Assembly: GCA_036874045.1 (NCBI GenBank)
Contig: CM072345.1
Span: 9,968,501-10,032,500, forward strand
Reading direction: 5' to 3'
Origin: Cymodocea nodosa
Lineage: Eukaryota > Streptophyta > Magnoliopsida > Alismatales > Cymodoceaceae
Length of the DNA: 64,000 bases
Shown here: piece by piece, positions 33,966 to 48,500 of the stretch
Position numbering within the stretch: position 1 is the first letter of the stretch
Layout of the letters: every line of letters begins with the position of its first letter
Translations under genes and position numbers: made by a program
The notes under the pieces: model-generated
Seen by the model: the letters and a program-made list of their open reading frames with translations, nothing else
The model's database searches: none
Told to the model about the DNA's origin: nothing

Positions 33966-35156
33966 TTTTTAAGATGCAATTTCGTCGAAGATATAACGAC
34001 GAACTTAAGGTAATTCCATTCCTTATCTTAAATTATTGTTTTTACGATCGAGTAGCTCCTACGCAATATTCAAAGACTTCATTTGTCCGTTTATAAAGAG
34101 TAGATTACTCGCTTTGCGTATCATACATGGAAGATGAATTTCAATGGGAGCACACTTGCCTTTATTTTATTTCTTTCACTATTGAGTGTCGCATCGCATC
34201 GCATCGCATCTTCTGGTCACCGTTACAGTGACGATTTAATGGGGGGGAGGAAAGCATCCACACGTAGACTTTGCAGTCCGTCTTTTAGAAGTCATTTTAA
34301 TTATTTACTGCGCAGTCAAGAGTTGTTATTTTTTAGGAGTTCAGAAAAAAGAAAACTATCCGCAACATTACACTGACCGTGAATTTTTCGAAAACATAAT
34401 AATACCAACCAAGCAGCATTTCACGTGTGAGAGAAAATAACTCGACTACGGTGTCAACCACATGTCATATAAAAATGAAATATTCTAACCCTGATCAAAT
34501 AATACGAAGCATTGATTAACGGAGGAAAAACCTCGTCCCCAGGATGCATTTCGTTGTGAAAGACTATTTTCCGTGAGGATTGGGATCACAGACGTGACAA
34601 GAAGAAGATAATATATTAATCGAAACTACAACACAATTTTCACAAACATCGCTGTCAACGAGACAACACTTGCAAACCATTTAAGTTACGTTACAACGTC
34701 AAGACACGTTTCTCAAAAATTGGTGGTCAGTAAAAAACAACAGCAAAATGAATGGACAAGAAAATAAATAATTGCAGCCGAGTGCTCTGACATTTTCCAA
34801 CTTGTTGTAACCTACAATTAACAGTCATAATTACAATTAAATCTACACGTACTATATTACACGGTACTTATAGAAAAAACTTACAGGTTCATCATTATTT
34901 TATGAATAAAACCGTTCTCGCAAGCAAAGGATAACTAACGCACTGACGACCATTCATAATAGAGGGGAGAGTTGCAAAATTTAAGAAGTTTTTATAGATC
35001 TGCAATTCCAAATAGTGTTTGGTGGATACGAAAAATGTGCAGTTATCGTAGGACAGGGAAACGGACCACGAGGGAGGACTAGTTTGCAAATTTTGAAAAT
35101 GGTGGGGTGGTGCGACGTGGGGAAGTTTAGCTCATTAAAATAATCACACTTTAAGT
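33966..35156. other. Upstream intergenic region of the myosin gene
   Basis: No gene recognised. A (GCATC)4 repeat lies at 34191-34210. Confidence 0.45.
34191..34210. repeat. (GCATC)4 tandem repeat
   Basis: Four perfect 5-bp units upstream of the myosin gene. Confidence 0.9.
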
Positions 35157-35674
35157 ATGTCATCTCATGCGAAAGACGAAGGGAACAGGGAGGGGAGAGA
35201 AACAGAGAGGGAGGGAAGGTTTTGGAGGAACGGCGATACCAGAAGCAACCTGGAGGTTTTGGGCGGCGATCTGGGTGGAAAGGGACTTCTCTCTCTTTAC
35301 CTTGCAATACCTCTCATTCCCACTACGATTCGGGAAGAGCAGAGAAATCTCGTAACTTTTGGTGTAGGAGGTGGGAGGATTCTTTGCCCGTGTTCGTGGC
35401 AAAAATCACGTCTTTGGCATTGGGTGGAGGAGAGGAGATAGTAATTATAAGTAAAATTATTGATTCGTTCGTTCTTTGCGTCTATCAGTCTCAGGAAGGG
35501 GAAAGCGGGGGATTTTTTATTGCTATTGCAATTTTTTTCGAATATTTTAGTGGATCGGTGTTGTTGCTGTCGTTTTTGTTGTAAATTATAATTTATTCGT
35601 GCTTGGAATCGCTGGAAGATCAAGGTAGAGGTTCCACTTTTCGCGTGCGTTGCTGAATCTGCTTGGGATCTGGA
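35157..35674 (+). promoter_or_regulatory. Probable promoter and 5' leader of the myosin XI gene
   Basis: A purine-rich, GC-richer stretch directly upstream of the myosin start codon. The transcript start cannot be fixed by eye. Open frames here (for example 35157-35441 and 35222-35584) have no family match and are taken as leader or promoter. Confidence 0.4.
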
Positions 35675-36503
35675 ATGGTATGATTCTCTTGAGCTCCAAA
35701 TTTCTCGTTTTTGTTCATTTTTGAGTATATCGAATTATAGCCATAATTTCTGGTGTCTGTTAATTGTTCGTATCGAAACAATAGTTCGAAGTGGAGTGCT
35801 CCGATTCTCCCTTTTATTCCTATTACTGAATTTTTTTTTTTTCTGTTTTAGATTCACAACATTGTTGATTAACGTTCAAGTGGAGTCTCAATTTTCTATT
35901 GCGTTTCAATAAAAATTTCCCATTTTTTTGGCCAAAAATCCTGCCAATCCAATCCTTTTCTATTAGTTTTTGGCACTTCTAAAGTAAAATTGATATTGAT
36001 GTAGTGGGTAATCAATTTGTTCGGAATGAAGATGCAATTGTTTTCTCAGGTTTAGCCATGGATGTCCCATGATTCTATTCATGCAGTACATCACCGATCC
36101 TTCTTATCAAATTCCCATATTTTTGTCCTTTTTTTTTCCTAGTAGACGCCATGGTCACAGCTTGAATTGTTTATTAAAGGATCATACTAGATTTTACTTG
36201 TTACAAGATCCAAATTAGAAATGCTGGTTTTGATCGAGTACACCCTTAGCAGTTACGTGGGAGCAGTTTGAGAAAACAAATTGGACGCTATTTAGTTTGT
36301 GTTAACTGGCAGTGAGATATTCAAAAGTGTCGAAAGACAAACTGATATATAACAGGAAACTGTCTAGGGTGATGTATTTCAGAAAATTTTGTAGGCTCTC
36401 TTTCTCATCCAATGGGCTCATACATAGGGCAGTGAACATTCTCTTCTCATACTTTCATGTTCATCACCTTTATTGATTTTTTTTGAAATTTATTTTGCAA
36501 CAG
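35675..36503 (+). other. Myosin exon 1 (start codon only) and intron 1
   Basis: The first coding exon holds only the ATG (35675-35677), followed at once by GTATGATTC. Coding resumes at 36504 after CAACAG with [13 protein letters not shown]. Plant myosin XI genes commonly place an intron right after the start codon. The 826-bp leader intron could influence expression, but nothing in it shows this. Confidence 0.85.
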
Positions 36504-39500
36504 GCAGCTTCTGTGCATTTTGCAGTAGGATCTCTTGTGTGGGTTGATGATCCTGACGTGTCTTGGATAGATGGGGAAGTTGTGGAGTTAAATGGTGAAG
36601 AAGTTAAGGTTAACTGTACTTCCGGAAAAACTGTGAGTGCTTTTTTCTTTCTGCATCACATGCTGTTGAACTTGTTTTTTGTTTAGGCTTTTGCACAGTT
36701 TCTTATCTGAGTTTTTCATGCTTTTACATGTGCTCCCTGAGCCATTTACAGGTCCTCACTACGACATCTAGAATTTATCACAAAGATGCGGAAGCCCTTC
36801 CATGTGGAGTTGATGACATGACAAGGTTGGCCTACTTGCATGAACCTGGAGTTCTGCAGAATCTTAGATCTCGATATGACATGAATGAAATTTATGTAAG
36901 TATATCCATGCTCCTTGTATAATATCAACGATTTTAATGATCACTTACAAAATGTTGGACTGTGGACATCAGAAATTTTTTAGAAAGCAGTGGACGTTAT
37001 CTTTCAGAAAATTTCCTATTACTTATCAGACACTTCAATATCTTTTTTCTCTTGTTATTTCTGAAGGTTATTTTTAGCCTTGGGTGGTTCTATTATAAGT
37101 TATAATACATGATGATATTATTGTTTAGGCAGATTTTCTCACCTTTCCGTCTTGGAATAGTTTTTGGAAATAAAAAATTGTGATGCATTGAACCGTGTCA
37201 CCAGACTTATACAGGAAATATACTGATAGCTGTAAACCCTTTCCGAAGACTGCCACATTTGTATGACAACCATATGATGCAACAATACAAGGGTGCAGTA
37301 TTTGGTGAGCTGAGCCCACATCCATTTGCTGTTGCTGATGCTGCCTATAGGTAGTCCCTTAGCAGTCTGGCACCACATGAACTGTTAAATATTTCAAGTC
37401 TCAAAAGATTTATTACCTCATGATATAAACATTTTTTTATTCCAGGCAAATGGTAAATGAAGGTGTGAGCCAATCAATTCTGGTGAGTGGGGAAAGTGGT
37501 GCAGGGAAAACGGAAAGTACAAAACAGCTTATGCGTTATCTTGCCTTCATGGGTGGCAGAGCTGCCTCTGAGGGGCGCTCAGTGGAACAACAAGTATTGG
37601 AGGTGATGATTTTTTCTCCTGTTTTTGCCATAGTCATATACAGACATCTTGTGTTGTGGTTTATGGTGGTTATTATTTGTTGTTCTTCATTAAACAAATT
37701 GTTAATGACATGAATGCTGAAAAGTGTCGGGTACCTGTCAAGCATTATGGCTAACACTTCATTCTGGGTTACAGTCCAATCCTGTGCTTGAGGCATTTGG
37801 TAATGCTAAGACGGTCAGAAATAATAACTCAAGGTACAAACCATAAGTGATTTAATTTGATTCCTACCTTACACTTGGTTTCTCTTTCTAATTTCTTCAT
37901 ATTCCATGCAAAACAGTCGTTTTGGTAAATTTGTTGAGATTCAGTTTGATCAGAGAGGAAGGATTTCAGGGGCTGCCATCAGGACTTATCTCCTTGAAAG
38001 GTCTAGAGTATGCCAAGTTTCAGATCCAGAGAGAAACTACCACTGTTTTTACATGCTTTGCGCTGCACCAGCTGAGGTACAAATCTTGAGTGCAATACTA
38101 AAACTGCTTTTATTTTATTGTTCATTAGGCTTCCCATTTCAATCAAGGACAAGAAAACATGTCTTTTTGGTACTTTGGCTAGCATGAGATTCATTAATTT
38201 TCTGTGGAAATGGATTACTTCCTCAAGATTTGATGAAACCTAGTCTGAATTCAGAAATTTCATGGAGAAAATTATTTCATTCTAGATCTGTAGATTTGTT
38301 ATTTCTTTAGGACATTTTCAAGAACAGTCTGGTGCCATGTAGTTCTAGACTTATTGAATGATCTTTCCTCTTGAAGGGGCCCCTTGCAATCTCACTTCAT
38401 GATGAAATGTGTGACATCTAGCTTAAAACTAATTAGTTATGAGTGAAGAGGGCCCAAAAACTCATTTTGGATTTGACACCATGATGAAATGCAAGACATT
38501 TGACTCATAACCAATTAGTTGTGAGTGGAGAGGTCATTTCATTATATATGTGGAAGTCTTCTTTTGACTTCTCAATGTGGGATTCTTCCAAGTTTCAACA
38601 CTTAAAGACCTCAAGTTACCTATTACCTTTGCTTTCTCAGGACAAGAGATCACTATTTCAATTTTCAACATTCATATCTTTCCACCTTCCATCTCTATTT
38701 TTGTTTGAACCATTATGAGTCCAGATATTTGTATACTTGACATGCACATGCTAGCATACTAAAGTATTTTGCATTGCCACTATTGTTTGTAAGTGCTTCT
38801 CATTTTGCAACCGTTGGTAACCTACTTCTCTTAATTCTTTTGGGTGTTCATTATTCAAGTATTCATTATCTCTTGTATGTAAGTTGTGTTTTTCTGCTTT
38901 AAGGGGAATTTTGAAATCTCACGAGTTCAACTCTTCAAGTGACCTCTTACTTTACAAATGTTCACTCTTTCAACATCCATATCTTTCTGCCTTCCATCTC
39001 TATTTTTAGGGTGGCAAAATGGGTCATGAACCATGGACCCAACTCATTAATCTGTTTAATAAACAAGTTACAGTTGACACTATAAATTTGATTCATAAAT
39101 GGATTTCCTTGTTTAACCCATTTATTAAATCACTTGAATTCAGGTTCAATAACTTGTTTACTTTGTCTAATATGTTATATAATATTATATGTATATATAT
39201 GTGTGTGCATTTATTTTTATTCATTACTTAGTTGATCATATGATTTTATAGCATGTAACAGATTAAATGTGTTATATAGTGTAAACATGTTGAATAGCTT
39301 AACTTGGTTAAACAGGTTTGGTTTCTCATGTAACTCATTTGGCTTCATAAATAGGTTGGGTTAGATCAACTCATTTATAAATAAGTTGAATTTGGTTTGG
39401 GATTTTTAACTCATTTATTGGTTGAGTTGAGTTTGGGTTGGACATAAATCAGTTGAGACATAAACTTGACTCTTTGACCTATATTGCCACCCCTATTTAT

Positions 39501-42500
39501 TTTTCCTTGGTTTATTGAAAATCTAGTTATTTCTATTTTTTTAATTCAAATGTTATAATAATTAAGTGTTTTGCACTGCTCCATTTTGTTTGTTAGTGAC
39601 TCTCATTTGCAGCTATTGGTAACATGCTTCTATTGATTCGCCTGGATATCCAAGACAGAATATCATAAAAAATATTCATTGTTATTGGATATGGATGAGT
39701 AATACTACTATAAGAGATACACTAAACAATGATTTTATTAGAAATGGGGTAATCGTACCAATTGAAGATAAGATAAGAGAAAATTAGTTTGGGTGGTTTA
39801 TTCATATCTATGGGAGACCAAGTAGTGCATCAGTTAGGAGTGGAGAATTAATTAGTAAAGAAAAAATTAAGAGAAGTAGAGGAAAACCTAAAATTACTCT
39901 ATTAGGAATTGTATGAAAGATTTAGATTTTTGTGATCTAATTGAAGATTGTAAATAGAAATGAAAGAAAGAAAAGAATTCATATAGTTAACACCATGTAG
40001 TGGGATTATGACTCAAATTATTGTTGTTGTTGGTACTCTTTGGTTTGGTGTGTAACATGCTAAAAAATAACACTTTATTTTCAAAAATTGATGACATCCG
40101 TTTGTCCTATACTCAGGATGTTGCAAGGTACAAATTGAAGGATCCTAGATCATTTCATTATCTGAACCAATCCAATTGCTTTGAGCTTGGTGGAATAGAT
40201 GATTCAAAAGAATACCTTGAAACTAGAAGGGCGATGGATATTGTTGGTATAAGTCCTGATGAACAGGTAATAGACATCCCTCCTCCCATTGTACCTCCTA
40301 TTAGCAGGATTGGATCATGAAGGAATTCATTAAATTTTTACTATAACCGTGATTATTCATTTTCTAGGATGCAATTTTCCGTGTTGTAGCTGCTATTCTC
40401 CATTTGGGCAATGTTGAGTTTTCCAAGGGACAAGATACAGATTCTTCTCAACCAAAGGATGACAAATCATTGTTCCATTTGAGAACTGCTGCTGAAATGT
40501 TCATGTATATGTTGCCTCTTTTGTGATAACAATTTCTTTGAATGCAGAAAGGTGTTGATTATTTATCAACTCACTGCAACTTTCCTTCAATTTCTTAAGG
40601 TGTGATGCAAAGTCTCTCGAGGATTCTTTATGCAAACGTGTAATTGTAACCCGTGATGAAACCATAACAAAGAATCTGGATCCAGAAGCTGCAGCCCTCA
40701 GTAGGGATGCTTTGGCAAAAATTGTTTATTCACGACTGTTTGATTGGTAAATGTCTGCCTCATGATCCCTTTTCCATGGAAGTATGATATAATTTTGATC
40801 TCATAAATTTCTGATTTTTTTGTATTGAATTAATCTATTCTAAATGTTCTAATTTTAGTTTGACATTGCAGGCTTGTCAATAAGATAAACAGTTCAATTG
40901 GTCAAGATCCTGAATCAAAGTTTTTAATTGGTGTGCTTGACATCTATGGATTTGAGAGTTTCAAGACAAACAGGTGCTTAACTGGTATGCTTTTTGTGTC
41001 ATTGTTTATGGAGGTCATGTGCTTAACCAGTGTTTCATTTTTATGGTGGTCGTATCCAGTAAGATGCTAACAAAAATGTTGCACCTGATATACTTATGTC
41101 CACCTTTTCCTGCAAACATTTCGTGTACTTCCTTGATGAATTTTATAAAATACAAGTAGGGAATAAGTTTTTTATGTATTTCTTTTCATCAGATCATATA
41201 GAGCTAGATTGTTTAAAAATGGGTGGACAAGCATCCACTTGCCAAGCAAAGACGTAATGGGAAATCCAAAAAATTTCTATGAAATGCAGAAAATTTGTTA
41301 GTGGAGACTTTATAAAATCCTAATATTTATATCAACCATCAAATTAGTGAGATATGATATTTGGGATGTGTGGTCATTTGTCCCTACGTTTTTGGATTTT
41401 TCATATGAAATAATCTCAAAATTTTCAGTGGCACTATCCTGTGATCATCCTTGTTAGGCACATTTTTCTTTTGCTTTTCATTTAGATTATTTTTAAGATA
41501 ATTTCATTTTTCAATAGCTGTTAAGTCCAAAAATGCTTAATTCAAGCTTGGGGCATGTACAAAGTTTTTTAGGTATGTTACTTGTTCTTAAATGAGTTTG
41601 TACAGAAAAATCGAGTTTTTTGAGTGCAAATTTGCATCTTTGCAAGGGTGGGGTGAATCTTGATATGTTTGGTAGTTTGTTTTCTTTTCTTAGAATCAAT
41701 TTTTTATCTTCTGCAGCTTTGAGCAATTCTGCATCAACTTGACAAATGAGAAACTGCAGCAACACTTTAATCAGGTCTATATGTTAAATTTTACTGTTTA
41801 TTCTTCATTTATTTATTTCTTTTTTCTGATACACTCCTTCTATATCAAATAGCATGTGTTCAAGATGGAACAGGAAGAATACACAAAAGAAGAAATTGAT
41901 TGGAGCTATATTGAATTTGTTGATAACCAAGATGTGCTTGATCTTATTGAAAAGGTTTCTTTTCTGTCCTGAAATATTAGTTCTAAGAGGCTTTTTGTAG
42001 TAATTTTTTTTCTTTTCTTTGGTTTTTGTCTATTTAAAATATTACTTGGTGGCTTCTTAATTTAATTTCAAGCTAATGATCTCTATGGCACTTCTTTTTT
42101 CTTACTTGAATAAACCAAAAGAAGGTTTAGTTGTGTGTATGAGGATCACTAACCAAACGTAGAGAAATGTGATGTCATTCACTAACATTTCCTCACATAT
42201 GTAGTGGGTAAGAGAACAAGGTAATAAAATCTAGGATATGAAAGAAACCATGGAGGATTTGGTTTTGGTAATAACAATGAAGAGAGAAATTCAATTCTAG
42301 ACTTTAGCATAGTTTGTGACCTTTTAGCACTGGTCAATTATTTTAAGAAAAGAAAGAAATGTTTAATTACATTTAGATGTAGTTGAAATACTTGTTAAAT
42401 TAGAAAAATAGATCAAAGAATGTGTAAAGATTGTAAAGTTATTTTAGGAGGGAACTTAAACACAACATAGATTCTTAGTATTAGATGTTAAATCAAGATT

Positions 42501-45500
42501 AGGAAGAGAAAAATCAAAGTACATAAGAATCCAAGAATTAGGTGGTGATTCTAAAAGGTGAAAAGAAAATGATATTTAGAGATAATTTGTTAAAAAAATA
42601 ATATGGAAGTTAGATGGAGAGGCAAATGAACTTTGGAATGGAATGAAAGTTAAATTAAAAGGGAAATTTTATAAAATTGTCATTTTCATAGGTATACTTT
42701 ATGACTTTGAACATTGGGTTGTAAAACATGATTATATGTGCCTATTGAAGATAAGATAAAGGAAAATTTGCTTAAGTGGTTTAGTCGTAGTTTTAAAAGA
42801 CCAAGGAATATATCAGTAAGAAGAAATTTTTTTACTAATGTAGAAGGAATTGAAGTAGAGGTAGGTCTAAAATTACTTGGTTATAATTGTAAAAAAAGAT
42901 TTAAATTTATGTAATTTAATTGAAAACTTGACAATAGATAGAAATATTTGGAAGAAATGATTCACGTGGCCTATCCAATGTAATGGGATTATGATTCGGT
43001 TTGTTGTTGTATTATATTGAATATGATGCATGGAATAGAACGAATTTCCTGTACACCATTTTTCAAATAAGCTTATACGAAATTAAGTTAAATTTATTTA
43101 TTGGTATCTGGATTTTAAATTGATTGAGGTGCCTCTGATCTGAATTTATATGATGGATTTTTACATCATTACATGGATTTTGTTGGCATTAACTTAAACA
43201 AACAATGATTCATTTAACTGTTGTTAATGAAGAATAATGATTCATATATAATCTTTGAACTGAAACTTGTTCATTGAACATATTTATAGAGCCAATTTAG
43301 CTTGTTATGTGATATTGAATTGTATTGTGCCATTCACTTGTTAAAGGGGTCACAAATAACAGTTATCTCTGATCCAGACTATCGCCTGATTTGGTCTCAT
43401 ACAACTGGGAATGATGGATAACATTTTGGATTATACAAGGAGGTGACTTACATTAGCTTTGACATTTTGATGCAGTTGTTGGAGCTATAGGTGTGCTTGT
43501 TAGGAAAAGTGGAACAATGAATTTAGATGAAACTAAAAGAGATTGATGATGACAAGGAATTCATGGCTAGATATAGCAAGTTCTTTCAATACAAATAAAT
43601 AGAGAGAGAATTCATGTAGTGATTCCACATAGTGGGATTAATTACTGGATATGATGAAGTTACTTAATATGGGGGTTCTAGCTCAGAGAGTTGGCAGACA
43701 TCCCCCATCCCCCATCCCCCATCCCCCCTGACCATATTGTAAACTAGGTGGCTAGGCTTCCTATCAACATACTGCTGTGATACCACCTAACCATTCCTTT
43801 GCACTAATGTTGGGTAGGCAAGCGGAGTTGACCCATGCCAAAGGTGTTACTGGTGTTTTAGTCCTCACCATTGTGAGCTACAACTGTATGTATGAACACT
43901 ACTCAGAATGCACCTGTTATGTAAGACAAGTTTTTTTTCCCCTTTACCGTTACTCTATATATACTTTTACCTCCCATTTGCTTCTCAAGTCTTAAGCATG
44001 GGAGCATTTGTGGTCTTCTTTAGATCAAGAGTTGATTGTCTTGGCAGGTTGAGTGTTAAACTGCAGCCAGTGGCTTGCGAATCATCTGGTATCCAGTCTT
44101 TGGTTCACATCCAATGTGTTGAGAATGAGCCATCATTCACTAGGTCTGAGAGGGCATTCTAGATCATTACAACTTAATATAGAACGTGGTGTTAGAAATA
44201 AACAGTGGGAAAAATTCATCTTGCAAACTCCATTTAGTGGAACTAAAATTTTTTGAAACTTTGTTTGTTAAAAACTTAAAATAAATGAGTCATTCCTAAG
44301 GTTGCCATACAAACTGGAGTAACCTGTATGGTGCTTTCTTCAGCAATATTGAAGATTAACACAGGAAGCTTATGATTGGGCCTTTTATCTTTCCTTACAC
44401 AACCAAATAAAAAACAAAACATGCAAATAATACTATAACTCTATAAGTAATTTGATGTTGAGACCATGATTAATTGTCTGTCTTTCAAACATTTTTGAAA
44501 TATAACATTTAAATATTTACGATAACAATCATTTTGTATCAGATATAAAATTATACAATATTGAAAATCAATCACTCTCAGAATTCTTCGGCAGGATTTG
44601 TCATGATATCTTTGTTTATTTTTGTCATTGCAGCTGTTTATTATCTTCTTTTTTTCTAACGTTATCCTAATGTTATCTTTTGCTTGCTATCAGAAACCAG
44701 GTGGGATCATTGCCCTTCTGGATGAGGCTTGGTATGTATGAGCATACTTCAAAACTTCCATATGTGTTGAGTGATATGTGTATGATTAGTTTCCTTAGGT
44801 TGTAAAGTAGATTTTGTACTTTGGTGCTTTGTGAGATTTCTTAAGCATTTTTTTTGTAGTATGTTTCCAAGATCTACCCACGAAACATTTGCTCAAAAGC
44901 TGTACCAGACATTCAAAAACCACAAGCGCTTCAGCAAGCCAAAATTAGCACAATCTGATTTCACACTTTGTCATTATGCTGGTGATGTGAGTGATCTATG
45001 TTATTTCAAGTCTGATCATACTTTTTGCACCATGTAATATTCATAGATCCTTGTTTTACAGGTCATATACAAGACAGAGTTGTTCTTAGACAAGAACAAA
45101 GATTATGTTGTTGCTGAGCATCAGGCTCTCCTGTATGCTTCCCAGTGCCCATTTGTTTCAGGTCTCTTCCCAGCTCTTTCTGAAGATTCATCGAAGTCTT
45201 CAAAGTTTTCATCAATTGGATCAAGATTCAAAGTACACCAACCTTTCTCCTCCATTAAATTAGTACCTTTACCATTCTTTGCTATGATTGTGGATCTGAT
45301 CTGTAATTTTACAGCAACAACTTCAATCTTTGCTGGAAACTCTGAATACCACAGAGCCACACTACATTCGCTGTGTAAAACCAAATAATCTCCTTAAACC
45401 TGCTATATTTGAGAATACTAATGCTCTCCATCAACTTAAATGTGGGGTAATATATTCTCCTCCCGGACTGCTCAAAAATATTTTCTCTTTATGGTGATGT

Positions 45501-48500
45501 TTTCTCTCATTACTAGAGTTAACTACTATTACTTATTCTTTTTCTTGTTTTAATTCAGGGTGTGATGGAGGCAATTAGGATTAGCTGTGCTGGATATCCA
45601 ACAAGGAGAGCTTTCTTTGAATTTGTTGACAGATTTGGCATTCTTGCACCTGAAGTTTTGGATGGAAGGTTGCTTTAACATTGTCACATGGTGTGGTTCC
45701 TTGAGGACTATTTTGTATTAATCCTTTGACTAATAGTTTTTTGAACTTGTATTTGTAGTTGTGATGATATCACTGCCTCGAAAAAGCTGCTTGAGAAGGT
45801 GAATCTTCAAGGCTATCAGGTAAACATGTTCAGAATAAATAGTATAATTCCTCTTTTTCAATTTTCTTAGTAATTGCTTCTTATATCTTGTACATGTTTC
45901 AGTCTTGATTTTTATGGATTTTTTATCATTATTGTGTGCTTTAACAATGTTTTAATTTCTGATTGTCTTCCCTCTGTCTCAATTTTTTTGACTGCAATTC
46001 TTTTCAACACTACTAATTACACTTGCTTTGGTCAATTTAATTTGTTGAACTTCCACATTTTGATGAACTATACCATAAAATGATTCCCTGCACATAATCT
46101 CTTGTGATTTTGAATAATGGTGCAGTGTATCCCACTTTGTTCTGTTTGCGATGTAGATGAAATGAATCCAAAAATGGATTTTTTTCTAGAATGAAATCTT
46201 ATTGTGACTGCCTATATCTGGTTCATCCTTTGGAACCATATCACATCCTGGATCTTATGAAATAGGATGAATTTAGATGGTTTTTCTGAATACGTAATTA
46301 TTTTGAATTTATTTGCCATTTCATTGTTTTTTGATCTCCTGAAAAGGAAAAAGAAGCATCTTATTTTTCCTTCACGAATTTCTGATTTCTAGTAGACATC
46401 TCAGCAGGAACCTCGATGAAGTTCTGATCATTTGTCAAGTAAAATGAATGAATATAATCCAATCTCTACAGTGCCAATTTTGCATTAAACTTTGGTTCAA
46501 TGAAAATAGAAAACATATAAGTCATTGATGGAAATGCCAATGGAAATATAATAAAGTTAAAAAAATCCACAGAAAGATGTTTAGTTCTAGATCTAGTGCT
46601 AGCTATAAGAAAATCCATTGCCTAGGCCTTGGACTACCATATGCCTCATATGTTCCCAGATTGCTGAAGGGAAATTGCACATGAAGGATAAGTTCTTGAC
46701 ATTCTCATTCTTTTGAAATGCTCCACATCCTCATTTTGGTTCTTGCTCTAAGAACACAACATGAAGGATAAATCTCTTGTGCATAACCATCCGAGTAGGT
46801 TAAGTTTGTTGAGATTGTGTATTCCATGGGAAGAAGTTTTTGTGTGGTGGTTGTGCATTTTGAAAATTTCCTTATTTTTTTCTTATTGTTTCAAAATCAT
46901 GGACAAATTTATTTTTCGATTTTTTTGGAATTTCTACTTATGTAATACAACAATATTATCTAATGCTTTAATCCCATCATGTTGAGTTGGCCAGATGATT
47001 TCTGTTCCATTTACTATTATCTATGACTAAATCTTCTATTGAAGCATGTAAATTAAATTTTTTTCTATTTCTTACTAAGTAATTTTGAGTCTTCTTTTCT
47101 CTCTTTTAGTTTGACCTACATTAATTAATTCTCCTTTTCTTGCATGTTCATCTATAATACTTCTATGGAATTATCAAATCATGTTAGATGATTTTCTTAT
47201 TTTATCCTTAATAGGTGCAACTTCTACCCAATTTCAGATGTAATTATTTTACTTATCTCTTATACTATTACTAGTCATCCATCTTGACATTCTTATTTCT
47301 GTTACACTAATCTCTTTGTACATGTTTTTTGAGGAGTTATAATTTTTTTGAGTGGGGTTGAGTTTTCTGTGAATCAATATTGGGCAGCAGTAGTCATTGG
47401 AGGTATAGTTCATGGAGGAACAGAAGTGGGTGCCATAATGCTAGGTCCTATTCAAAGGAGAGCTCAGGGAGATTGTTCATGACTTATATAGAAATGGTGA
47501 GTCAACAATAGCAACACTGCAATATTGAAAGATGTTGTGACAAAGCAGAGGAGGAACGAGGGAGAAGAATCGAAGAGGTGGGATGTTTGGATGGAAATCA
47601 CAGAACACATGGGTTCCTATATATGATCAACAGAACTTGACAACCAATATGTTGCCAACATCTAGATTGAATTCTAGCTAGTGATGATTGAAGCAAGCTT
47701 ATTGGTTGGATAGGTCCACTAGCAAAGTGTATTGATGGGATTTTGCTGATGCAAAGTTGCATACGTTGATATACTCTAATATATTTTCCCTTTTTAGTTT
47801 GACAAGGGATGTCACTCATATATTTTGAAAGCCAATCCAAGTTTTATAAGTTGCCTTAATATTAGTGACCTCTCTAATTTGTTTATTTTGGCACATTAGA
47901 TTCTTGCTGCTTACTAGGTAATTCAATTTGTGGAATCTTGATCTTTCAATGAAATCTCTCCATTACTGCTAAAAATTTGGGGTAATAAGCTAAAACAGAT
48001 CCAACCACAGCCTATTCTTTAACAATGTGAACCTTGCCACAGAATATAGGTCTATGAAGACTCTTACACTATTACTTGTAATGACTAAATGTATTCCATG
48101 AGATTTTTTGTGTAAATTTTTACTACTTTCTAATTGATAGTGATCAACACTGACTGTGGTTATGTATAAATGGGAGAAGTTTTAGTCTTTTAGATTATGG
48201 TTGATCTTAAAACCTTGAAGATGATCTGTGTAGGTTGTACTTTGTTCTAAAGATGCCAAATTTTAAGGTCAAGTGATCTTTATCATTTTTTTTTTTCAAA
48301 ATTTAGATTGGAAAAACCAAAGTATTTCTTCGAGCCGGTCAAATGGCTGAACTTGATACATTGAGAAGTGAAGTTTTGGGGCGCTCTGCTAGTCTTATTC
48401 AAAGGAAAGTGCACTCTTATCTTGCTCGTCGATGGTTTATTTTGCTACGGAAATCAGCAATCCAAATGCAGTCCATATGTAGAGGTAGATAGTTGTGTAT

